The translations under genes and the position numbers were made by a program. Shown here one piece after another: positions 1 through 5,147 of a DNA stretch of 10,632 nt. The DNA is from Armatimonadota bacterium (GTDB lineage Bacteria; Armatimonadota; Fimbriimonadia; Fimbriimonadales; ATM1). The DNA lies in the NCBI GenBank assembly GCA_013816225.1, contig JACDEQ010000053.1, positions 1 through 10,632 on the forward strand. Direction: 5' to 3'. Every line of letters starts with the position of its first letter. Within the stretch, counting starts at the first letter, position 1. A model generated the notes under the pieces. The model had not been told where the DNA came from. It did no database searches and saw nothing but the letters and a program-made list of their open reading frames with translations.

Positions 1-191
1 ATCGAGCCAATGATCAATCAGGCAAACATCATGTCCGGTGCATGGCAGACCACTGGACCACCGTAACGCAGGACGGCAAACTCTCGGCGCACTTCGAGCA
101 CATGGTGCTGGTGACGAAAGGCGCCCCCGAGATCTTGACCGATCTTAAGGACAGCCCGATTGCGCTCAGCAGCCAGGCTCTAAAGGTATAG
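1..191 (+). CDS. map: Methionine aminopeptidase type I, C-terminal part, frameshifted
   Basis: This is the 3' end of a type I methionine aminopeptidase, the cytosolic metalloenzyme that removes the initiator Met from nascent proteins; the 5' part lies outside the window. Frame 1 reads IEPMINQ, the family signature whose Glu is a metal ligand (E204 in E. coli). From about position 21 the homology continues in frame 3 as GKHHVRCMADHWTTVTQDGK and then LSAHFEHMVLVTKGAPEILT, where the Glu of FEHM is the last metal ligand (E235 in E. coli). Adding one G to the GG at 21-22 restores one frame with exactly the family spacing between EPM and W. The frame ends at TAG 189-191, next to the infA ATG. As written, frame 1 would stop at position 64. 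A base-call error is likelier than a true mutation, because this enzyme is generally essential. The pairing with infA is the standard gene order. Confidence 0.9.
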   Translation, partial: RANDQSGKHHVRCMADHWTTVTQDGKLSAHFEHMVLVTKGAPEILTDLKDSPIALSSQALKV

Positions 192-437
192 ATGGCAAGA
201 CAAAGAAAACTAAAAACAACCGACAAAGAGCGCGGCATCGAGGTCGAAGGCACGGTCGTGGAGAAGCTTCCAAGCGCGGTCTTCCGCGTAAAGCTGGAAA
301 CCGGCAACGAAGTCCTCGCACACATTAGCGGCAAGATGCGCATGTATTACATCCGTATCCTGCCCGGTGACAAGGTGCGGGTCGAGCTCACCCCTTACGA
401 TCTCTCCCGCGGCCGGATTACTTACCGTTACAAGTGA
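192..437 (+). CDS. infA: Translation initiation factor IF-1
   Basis: An 81-residue single OB-fold protein that binds the 30S A site and works with IF-2 and IF-3 in initiation. The core from IEVEGTVVE through FRVKLETGNEVLAHISGKMR to the C-terminal PYDLSRGRITYRYK is textbook IF-1. IF-1 is usually about 72 residues; the extra length is at the N-terminus, where a basic stretch MARQRKLKTTDKERG replaces the usual short MAKED-type start. The ATG follows the map stop codon directly, and AAAGG at about 184-188 inside the end of map is a weak, close ribosome-binding site, so translation is probably coupled to map. No later in-frame ATG precedes the core, so the extension appears real. rpmJ normally follows infA, but here it lies 4.2 kb downstream. 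Confidence 0.97.
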   Translation: MARQRKLKTTDKERGIEVEGTVVEKLPSAVFRVKLETGNEVLAHISGKMRMYYIRILPGDKVRVELTPYDLSRGRITYRYK

Positions 438-540
438 CCTACGTGCCAGGGAAATTGACGTGATGACGCCTATTCATCGGTGATAATTTGTGCGGCGGGC
501 TGGGTGGGCTTGACCTTTCAATGAAATAAACTTTGGGTGG

Positions 541-597
541 CACGGACACGCGACCGCTAGCTCCCGCCTACGTCGGCGTTGCGCTAGCATGTCCGTG
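541..597. repeat. Long imperfect stem-loop
   Basis: CACGGACA at 541-548 is the exact reverse complement of TGTCCGTG at 590-597. Inside it, GCTAGC (556-561) pairs with GCTAGC (583-588), and CGCC (565-568) pairs with GGCG (575-578) around a TACGTC loop. The three helices total 18 bp, separated by an asymmetric 7:1 internal loop and a 3:4 internal loop. There is no U-tract on either strand just beyond the stem, so an intrinsic terminator is not supported. It could be part of a structured RNA or a protein-binding site. Confidence 0.6.
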
Positions 598-629
598 AAC
601 GCGCAACCTATGTGTGCAAGACCACGTCG

Positions 630-656
630 CCGCCGGCCCCACCTCGGGCTAGGCGG
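630..656. repeat. GC-rich stem-loop
   Basis: CCGCCGGCCC (630-639) pairs with GGGCT-A-GGCGG (646-656) around a CACCTC loop, giving ten pairs including one G-U and one bulged A. It is very GC-rich and should be stable if transcribed. No T-run follows. It sits between the 541-597 stem-loop and the 687-716 tandem repeat in the same non-coding leader. Confidence 0.55.
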
Positions 657-686
657 TCTGACCCCGGCGAACTTCAAAGAGAAGTC

Positions 687-716
687 GCAAGCGACACGAG
701 AGCAAGCGACACAAGA
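687..716. repeat. 15-bp tandem direct repeat, two copies
   Basis: GCAAGCGACACGAGA at 687-701 is followed immediately by GCAAGCGACACAAGA at 702-716, differing at one base. The first copy overlaps a small perfect inverted repeat, GTCGC-AA-GCGAC (684-695). It may be a simple local duplication or a pair of binding sites about one and a half helical turns apart. Confidence 0.8.
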
Positions 717-753
717 GAAGGTGCTGATTCTATACACTTAGGGTGGAAACTTA

Positions 754-807
754 TCGGGGACCGGTCACCGGCCCCACACTTAAGCCCGGCACTTACTCCG
801 TCGGAGT
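754..807 (+). promoter_or_regulatory. Paired inverted repeats with partial ydaO (c-di-AMP riboswitch)-like 3' segment
   Basis: GGGG-A-CCGG (754-762) pairs with CCGG-CCCC (766-773) around a TCA loop. Just downstream, ACTCCG-T-CGGAGT (795-807) is a perfect inverted repeat. The stretch CCCGGCACTTACTCCG (785-800) resembles the conserved 3' segment CCCGACAGCUAACUCCG that I recall from ydaO-type riboswitches. The 5' conserved blocks of that riboswitch (GCCGAAUCC-like and GGAACC-like, in the proper order) are not convincingly present, and the spacing is too short. I therefore call this a possible regulatory element, not a c-di-AMP riboswitch. Its position upstream of a KimA-like gene is what makes the resemblance worth recording. 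Confidence 0.3.
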
Positions 808-827
808 CCTGGCAATGGCTGCTTCCA

Positions 828-844
828 TTTGCGGTATGATCCGC
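828..844 (+). promoter_or_regulatory. Promoter-like palindromic element upstream of the KimA-like gene
   Basis: The sequence TTTGCGG-TATGAT-CCGC has a -10-like TATGAT hexamer (835-840) flanked by complementary GCGG and CCGC arms. Fifteen of its 17 bases are identical to the element at 4553-4569 ahead of rpmJ. No good -35 box is visible at the usual spacing (GCAATG at 812-817). If it is a promoter, transcription would start near 847, which would exclude a translation start at 829 and favour the TTG at 868. The palindromic arms could alternatively be an operator. Confidence 0.5.
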
Positions 845-867
845 ACCATAGCGATGACAGAGGTCGT

Positions 868-1404
868 TTGGAGGAGCCTGCCACTAAATGGAGCGCAACG
901 ATTCGCGTTGCGACAAAAAGCGTGGCCAGAACCAATACCAGACTAGGAGCGAAGCTTCGCCGACTCTTTCTTGGGGCGCCAATCCCCACCGCTAGGGAGC
1001 ACCACGAGCGCCTTTCCCTCTTTTTCGGGCTCCCGGTCTTCGCCTCCGACGCCCTCTCTTCGGCGGCATACGCAACAGAGGCGATCCTAAGCATCCTGAT
1101 CCTCTACAGCGTCACTGCCATGGCGCTCCAGCCGGCAATCACGATCTCGATCTGCGCGCTATACCTGATCGTCGTCATCTCGTACCACCAAACAGTCTTC
1201 GCCTATCCATCCGGCGGCGGATCCTACATCGTGGCCTCCGACAACCTGGGCGAGAAGCCCGCCCTTATCGCCGGCGCGGCCCTGCTAATCGACTACATCC
1301 TCACCGTGGCAGTCAGTGTCGCGGCGGGCATGGCCGCGATCGTCTCCGCCTTTCCTGCGCTCCACGGCATGCTGGTGCCCCTCAATGTCTCCTTATCGCC
1401 CTGA
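868..1404 (+). CDS. kimA: KimA-like potassium importer (APC superfamily), N-terminal part before frameshift
   Basis: This is the N-terminal portion of a KimA/YdaO-type K+ uptake permease of the inner membrane. It shows the family start ERLSLFFGLPVFASDALSS, then AYPSGGGSYIV, NLGEKPALIAG and LLIDYILTVAVSVAAG. From what I know of B. subtilis KimA, the K+-site residues D36, Y43, D117, T121 and S125 are all matched here (SDALSSAAY; DYILTVAVS). The frame ends at TGA 1402-1404 shortly after FPALHG, because one base is missing around the CCCC run at 1378-1381; homology continues in frame 3. The start is uncertain. TTG 868 has AGAGG at 859-863 and fits the promoter-like element at 828-844; TTG 829 would overlap that element; GTG 922 best matches the family length but lacks a ribosome-binding site. 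ATG 888 has a good AGGAG but is out of frame. Confidence 0.85.
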   Translation: MEEPATKWSATIRVATKSVARTNTRLGAKLRRLFLGAPIPTAREHHERLSLFFGLPVFASDALSSAAYATEAILSILILYSVTAMALQPAITISICALYLIVVISYHQTVFAYPSGGGSYIVASDNLGEKPALIAGAALLIDYILTVAVSVAAGMAAIVSAFPALHGMLVPLNVSLSP

Positions 1405-1427
1405 TCGCCTGGGCGAATCTGCGGGGT

Positions 1428-2789
1428 GTGCGCGAATCGGGCACGGTCTTCGCGCTCCCATCGTATGGCTTCGTCGTTGCGATGCTCGTGATGATTGGGT
1501 CGGGGGTCTTTAAAGTCTGGGGCGAGCCAACCCCCCACCAAAACATTCTGGCGGAGCCAGGAGCGATTGGCAGCGAGTCGAGTTTCCTTCTCTTTTTCGT
1601 CGCGCTGCGGGCATTCTCGGCGGGATGCGTCGCCCTGACCGGCGTCGAAGCGATCAGCAACGGGGTGCAGGCGTTCCGGAAGCCCGAAGCACGGAACGCA
1701 GCCATGAGCCTCAGATGGCTCGCCGCGATGATGATCGTCATGTTCCTCGGCACGGGATATCTCGTTCAGCACCTGCCCGAGATATCGCTCTACGCGACGA
1801 AGAACCCCGAATACCGAACCGTGGTATCGCAGCTCGCCGCCTTTACGTTCGGCGTGGGCGGCCTCGGATTCTATGCTATCCAGTTCGCGACCGCCGCCAT
1901 CCTCATCCTTGCTGCTAACACCGCCTTCGCCGACTTCCCGCGCCTCGGCAGCCTCCTCGCCCGCGACGGCTATCTGCCCAGGCCGCTTGCGCGCCAGGGT
2001 GACCGCCTCGTGTTCCAGAACGGGATAATACTGCTTGCCGCCTTTGCGATCGCCCTCGTGTGGTATTTTCACGGCGAGTTGGACCTGCTCTTGCCCCTCT
2101 ATGCGGTCGGCGTCTTCACGGCCTTCACCCTCTCCCAATCCGGAATGGTGCGGCATTGGTTCAAGCTACGCGACAAGGGCTGGACGGTGAGGGCCGCCAT
2201 TAATGGCGTCGGCGGGCTAGTCACTGGCGTCGTAGCGCTGGTCATCCTCGTGACGAAGTTCCCGGAGGGGGCATGGATGGTCCTGCTCCTGATCACGGCC
2301 ACGGGGCTCATGCTCTACGCGATCAAGCGGCGGTACAGGGCTATCGCCAACCAACTCGCCCTCGGTGGGCACAGGCCAGGCTCTAAGCCGCCGGAATCTG
2401 CTATCTTGCTCGTTCCGCGCGTCCACCGTGGCATCCTCTTTGCCCTGGACTACGCGAATTCGCTGCACGGCGATGTGCGCGCTGTGCACGTTACCATCGA
2501 CCCCAAGACCCTGCCGGAGATCCTGAGTGAGTGGGAGCACCACGCCAATGGGATGCCGCTGGTGGTTATCGGTTCACCGTTCCGTTCGCTGCTCGAACCC
2601 ATACTAGACTACATCGACCAAATGCTCGCGGACGAGCCCAATCGCGTTGTTACGGTAATCGTGCCCGAGGCAGTGGCTATGAAGTGGGTTCACAAGTTCC
2701 TGCAGGAGAACGTGGCCCAACAGATCAAGAACGCGCTGGGAAAGCGCAGGAACGTCGTTGTCGCTACTGTCCGATACTTTCTCGATTGA
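1428..2789 (+). CDS. kimA: KimA-like potassium importer, C-terminal part with cytosolic USP-like domain
   Basis: This continues the transporter in frame 3. Homology begins by about 1383, before the first possible GTG at 1428, so that GTG is probably not a real start. Counting from 1428, NLRG-VRESG is followed by CVALTGVEAISN (T71 and E74 match KimA T230 and E233), LAANTAFADFPRL (161-173) and LLPLYAVGVFTAFTLSQSG (221-239). Last come TM helices and, from about residue 323, a roughly 130-residue soluble domain of the universal-stress-protein-like type found at the KimA C-terminus. With the frame repaired the protein is about 640-653 residues, near the 607 of B. subtilis KimA. KimA imports K+ with H+ and is inhibited by c-di-AMP in Firmicutes; whether that applies here is not known. 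A general APC amino-acid permease is the alternative, but the match along the whole length favours KimA. Confidence 0.88.
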   Translation: MRESGTVFALPSYGFVVAMLVMIGSGVFKVWGEPTPHQNILAEPGAIGSESSFLLFFVALRAFSAGCVALTGVEAISNGVQAFRKPEARNAAMSLRWLAAMMIVMFLGTGYLVQHLPEISLYATKNPEYRTVVSQLAAFTFGVGGLGFYAIQFATAAILILAANTAFADFPRLGSLLARDGYLPRPLARQGDRLVFQNGIILLAAFAIALVWYFHGELDLLLPLYAVGVFTAFTLSQSGMVRHWFKLRDKGWTVRAAINGVGGLVTGVVALVILVTKFPEGAWMVLLLITATGLMLYAIKRRYRAIANQLALGGHRPGSKPPESAILLVPRVHRGILFALDYANSLHGDVRAVHVTIDPKTLPEILSEWEHHANGMPLVVIGSPFRSLLEPILDYIDQMLADEPNRVVTVIVPEAVAMKWVHKFLQENVAQQIKNALGKRRNVVVATVRYFLD

Positions 2790-3006
2790 TCGATTCAACC
2801 GCCGCCTGTCATAGGGCCGCGCACTTTAAGCTAGTCCTTCTGCCCCAGGTGTCTAGCGCGGTGCACCCGATGCGAAATTTGGCCACGAAGGCGCACCTAT
2901 CCCACCACTGCTTGTGTATAGGGAGAGAGGGTTAAAAGGATAAGCCTTCAGCCTTCCCTCGGCCCGCTCTTTACACTAGCGACCTGTGGCTCACGAACGC
3001 GCGAGG
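2790..3006. other. Convergent intergenic region, no clear element
   Basis: This stretch lies between the converging ends of the KimA-like gene and the GHL10 gene. A weak pairing of GAGGG (2927-2931) with CCCTC (2956-2960) encloses small AAGG/CCTT complements, and on the minus strand a CCTTTTAA follows, which might serve as a poor terminator for the hydrolase. Nothing here is strong enough to call. I find no tRNA or coding frame. Confidence 0.4.
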
Positions 3007-4443
3007 CTACCGTGCGCTTGCTGACCAGGCGCTTCGGTTTCCCGTACGCCCGACGGCCGATGCCCAGACTGCGCTGAGCGGCGTTCCGTTGAACCTCTCG
3101 GGGACGGCCATGCGCCCCGACGGGCCGGGGACTACGTGTGGCACCCATCGCTCGCCGTACTTGGCGTAGACCGCGAACCAGCGGACGCCTTCGCCCGCAG
3201 CCGATGTGAGGAGGACGGTCCCCTTCTCGCCGGCGACAACCGGCTTCGATGGAGTCCTTGCATCCAGCCAAGGCGAGGCGGGGATGAGCGCCGGGCCCGC
3301 GTATGGCCCTTTCTTGAGGAGCGCGACGAGCGACTTCGGGTTGTTCATGAACGCGGTCATGCTGTAGTGCACGTTGCCGCTCGCCCCGTCGACGCGGCGC
3401 GTGATGCCGATCTGCTCGGTGACCTCCTTCGCCGGCCACTTGCCCTGGTCGACCATGCCGGTGTACATGCCCGGCCAGATATGGCGGCCCTTAGGGTTCT
3501 GCTTCACCCACCACTTGAGGAGGGTGGCGAAGCTCTGGGCGGTTTGGCCGTTGCGCCAGTAGAGCTGCGGCGAGTAGTAGTCGCACCAGCCCTGCACCAG
3601 CCACTTGCGGGCGTCGGCGTAGAGGTCGGCGTACTGGTCGACACCGGCCTTGATGCCCTTCGGGATGCCGGGGCGGTAGATGCCGAACGGGCTGATGCCG
3701 AACTTGACGTGCGGCTTCTCTGCCTTGATGGACATGTAGAGGCGCTCGACGAACGTGTCGACGCTCCACCGCCGCCAGTCGTCCTTGCCCAGCCTGCCGC
3801 CGGTGGCCCTGTACCGCCCATAGCTGGCCCTGTCGGGGAAGTCCATGCCGTTCTCCTTGTACGGGTAGAAGTAGTCGTCGATATGTACGCCGTCGATGTC
3901 GTAGCGGCGGACGACGTCCATCATGACCGAGAGCGAGTGGTCTCGGGTGGCCTTCTCGCCCGGGTCCATCCAGAGGTAGCGCCCGTATTTGCGGACGATG
4001 TGCGGCTTTGTGAAACTGACGTGCGATGGAGCGTTCGGCCCGATCTGCTTGAAGTGCGTCGCGCGGTATGGGTTAAACCAGGCGTGGAGCTCCAGCCCGC
4101 GCTTGTGGGATTCCTCGATGGCGAATGAGAGCGGGTCCCATTTTGGGTCGGGAGCGCGGCCCTGGCGTCCGGTGAGGAACTCCGACCACGGTTCGAGCTT
4201 GCTTTCGTAGAGGGAGTCGGCGCTCGGGCGGACTTGGAGGACCACTGCGTTGAGCTTGAGCTCAACGCACCGATCGAGGATCGCGAGGAGTTCCTTCTGT
4301 GCTCGTCCGGTCGGGATGCCTCGCTCGGACGGCCAGTCCACGTTGTCTACCGTCGCCACCCAGACGGCCCGGAACTCTCGGGGAAACGCGGGTGGTGTTT
4401 GGAGGGTGGGCGAGGTGGCGAGGAGCATAGCGATCGTTAACAT
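3007..4443 (-). CDS. Secreted GHL10 family (DUF187/DigH-like) glycoside hydrolase
   Basis: A 478-residue protein with an N-terminal export signal (MLTIAMLLATSPTLQTPPAF) followed by the GHL10 TIM barrel. Landmarks are REFRAVWVATVDNVDWPS (22-39), LNAVVLQVRPSADSLYES (64-81), LELHAWFNPYRAT (117-129), YDIDGVHIDDYFYPY (181-195), VKFGISPFGIYRPG (246-259) and WCDYYSPQLYW (286-296). After the barrel, residues from about 395 look like a small fibronectin-like or other beta domain with a Ser/Arg-rich end. Relatives include E. coli DigH (YddW), which cleaves denuded peptidoglycan glycans, and B. subtilis YngK. An envelope glycosidase role is therefore likely, but the substrate is not shown. I chose ATG 4443 because the signal peptide begins there; the open frame upstream runs through rpmJ and has no homology. 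No clear ribosome-binding site precedes it. The gene is divergent from the rpmJ operon and converges on the K+ transporter. Confidence 0.9.
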   Translation of the reverse strand: MLTIAMLLATSPTLQTPPAFPREFRAVWVATVDNVDWPSERGIPTGRAQKELLAILDRCVELKLNAVVLQVRPSADSLYESKLEPWSEFLTGRQGRAPDPKWDPLSFAIEESHKRGLELHAWFNPYRATHFKQIGPNAPSHVSFTKPHIVRKYGRYLWMDPGEKATRDHSLSVMMDVVRRYDIDGVHIDDYFYPYKENGMDFPDRASYGRYRATGGRLGKDDWRRWSVDTFVERLYMSIKAEKPHVKFGISPFGIYRPGIPKGIKAGVDQYADLYADARKWLVQGWCDYYSPQLYWRNGQTAQSFATLLKWWVKQNPKGRHIWPGMYTGMVDQGKWPAKEVTEQIGITRRVDGASGNVHYSMTAFMNNPKSLVALLKKGPYAGPALIPASPWLDARTPSKPVVAGEKGTVLLTSAAGEGVRWFAVYAKYGERWVPHVVPGPSGRMAVPERFNGTPLSAVWASAVGRTGNRSAWSASAR

Positions 4444-4495
4444 GGTCGGGGCCTGTGTAATTATGACGATTGGAATAGGACGAGTAGGGCGGGAA

Positions 4496-4507
4496 GTCTT
4501 ATAAGAC
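4496..4507. promoter_or_regulatory. Perfect 12-bp palindrome GTCTTATAAGAC
   Basis: GTCTTATAAGAC is perfectly self-complementary and lies 53 bases upstream of the divergent hydrolase start. TATAAG on the minus strand could be a -10 box for that gene, but no -35 at 16-18 bases is evident. A dimeric regulator's operator is equally possible. Confidence 0.4.
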
Positions 4508-4514
4508 CCAGTCG

Positions 4515-4533
4515 GCCCATCAAGGGGATGGGC
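4515..4533. repeat. 7-bp perfect stem-loop in divergent promoter region
   Basis: GCCCATC (4515-4521) and GATGGGC (4527-4533) form a perfect stem around AAGGG. On the plus strand a TTTT run follows eight bases later, too distant for a classic terminator. It lies upstream of the rpmJ promoter-like element, so it would not be in that transcript, but it could be in the 5' leader of the minus-strand hydrolase. Confidence 0.5.
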
Positions 4534-4552
4534 TCTACGATTTTGGGCAAGC

Positions 4553-4569
4553 TTTGCGGTATACTCCGC
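4553..4569 (+). promoter_or_regulatory. Promoter-like palindromic element upstream of the rpmJ operon
   Basis: TTTGCGG-TATACT-CCGC carries a near-consensus -10 hexamer TATACT (4560-4565) within GCGG/CCGC arms, 56 bases before the rpmJ ATG. The -35 region at 17-bp spacing reads ACGATT, which is poor. The near-identity with 828-844 supports a functional site. Since infA is 4.2 kb upstream, the rpmJ operon needs its own promoter, and this is the best candidate. Confidence 0.6.
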
Positions 4570-4624
4570 TCTTGCGTCCGTTCTACCCGGCGACGAGGTG
4601 GTCCATGGCGCGTGGTGGCGTTTT

Positions 4625-4738
4625 ATGAAAGTCCGCACAAGTGTAAAGAAGATGTGTGATAAGTGCAAGATCGTGCGACGCGAGGGCGTCGTGCGCGTTT
4701 TGTGCACGAACCCGAAGCATAAGCAGAGGCAAGGCTAA
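4625..4738 (+). CDS. rpmJ: 50S ribosomal protein L36
   Basis: A 37-residue zinc-ribbon protein of the large subunit. The start MKVRTSVKKMCDKCK is canonical, and the zinc ligands are visible as C11, C14, C27 and H32 (CDKC ... CTNPKH), so this is the zinc-binding C+ form. The usual C-terminal KHKQRQG is present and the length is typical. It is the first gene of the main operon, 24 bp ahead of rpsM. The ribosome-binding site is weak (GGTGG at about 4613-4617). It is overlapped on the minus strand by an open frame that is an upstream extension of the hydrolase frame and is not coding. Confidence 0.97.
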   Translation: MKVRTSVKKMCDKCKIVRREGVVRVLCTNPKHKQRQG

Positions 4739-4761
4739 GAATGAGAGGAAACAGCTAACTT

Positions 4762-5139
4762 ATGGCTCGTATCGCCGGTGTAGATCTGCCCCGCGACAAG
4801 AGGGTCGAATACGCGCTTCCGTATATCTACGGCATCGGAAGGAAGACTTCGAAAGAGATTTGCGAGAGGGCCGGGGTCGATCTCGGTAAGAAGGTCAACG
4901 AGCTTAGCGACCAGGACGTTGCGCACCTCAGGGAAGTCATCGAGCGCGACTATCAAGTGGAGGGCGACCTCAAGAGGGAAGTTCAGACCAATATCCGGCG
5001 GCTGATCGAGATCGGCAGCTATCGAGGGTTGCGCCATCGCCGCGGATTGCCAACGAGAGGCCAAAACACTCGGTCCAACGCACGCGGCCGAAAGGGTCCG
5101 AAGAAGACGGTCGCCGGTAAGAAGAAAGTTACGAAGTAA
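4762..5139 (+). CDS. rpsM: 30S ribosomal protein S13
   Basis: A 125-residue protein of the 30S head that contacts S19, the P-site tRNA and the B1 intersubunit bridges. The N-terminal ARIAGVDLPRDKRVEYAL, the helix-hairpin-helix region IYGIGRKTSKEIC and the C-terminal RGLRHRRGLPTRGQNTRSNA with a basic Lys-rich tail are all diagnostic, and the length is normal. AGAGGA at 4744-4749 is a ribosome-binding site with long spacing (12 nt). It sits between rpmJ and rpsK as in most bacteria. Confidence 0.98.
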   Translation: MARIAGVDLPRDKRVEYALPYIYGIGRKTSKEICERAGVDLGKKVNELSDQDVAHLREVIERDYQVEGDLKREVQTNIRRLIEIGSYRGLRHRRGLPTRGQNTRSNARGRKGPKKTVAGKKKVTK

Positions 5140-5147
5140 GGGATTCT

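Larger units (their letters stand above)
438..828 (+). other. Long hairpin-rich non-coding leader between infA and the KimA-like gene
   Basis: About 390 bases (430 if the downstream gene starts at 868) with no credible coding sequence; the open frames here are short and arginine- or proline-rich without family features. It holds several potential stem-loops (541-597, 630-656, 684-695, 754-773, 795-807), a 15-bp tandem repeat (687-716) and a TATACA hexamer at 731-736 that could be a -10 box. No T-run follows any hairpin closely, so I do not call a terminator, although the infA transcript must end or read through here. The region could be a structured 5' leader, an independent small RNA, or decayed sequence. 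I do not recognise it as tRNA, tmRNA, RNase P or SRP RNA. Confidence 0.6.

Noticed and set aside
720..733. GGTGCTGATTCT resembling the 5' end of tmRNA (GGGGCTGATTCT)
   Set aside because: The match stops after about a dozen bases. No tag reading frame, pseudoknot series or tRNA-like 3' end with CCA follows.
444..814. TGCCAGG (444-450) complementary to CCTGGCA (808-814), which could close a long-range helix around the whole leader
   Set aside because: A 7-bp complement is expected by chance several times in a region this long; no flanking pairing extends it.
888..945. ATG 888 with a good AGGAG (872-876) as the start of the KimA-like protein
   Set aside because: It is in a different frame from the homologous protein, and using it would require yet another indel of the opposite type to the two seen.
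1293..2156. 287-codon minus-strand frame opposite the KimA-like gene
   Set aside because: It has low-complexity charged composition with no motif; the plus strand encodes conserved transporter segments throughout.
3136..4128. 330-codon open frame on the plus strand opposite the hydrolase
   Set aside because: It is rich in Arg, Ala, Val and Asp with no recognisable domain; it is a GC-driven shadow of the minus-strand gene.
4444..4707. 88-codon upstream extension of the hydrolase frame on the minus strand, running antisense through rpmJ
   Set aside because: It has no family similarity, it overlaps the well-supported L36 gene, and a clear signal peptide starts at 4443.
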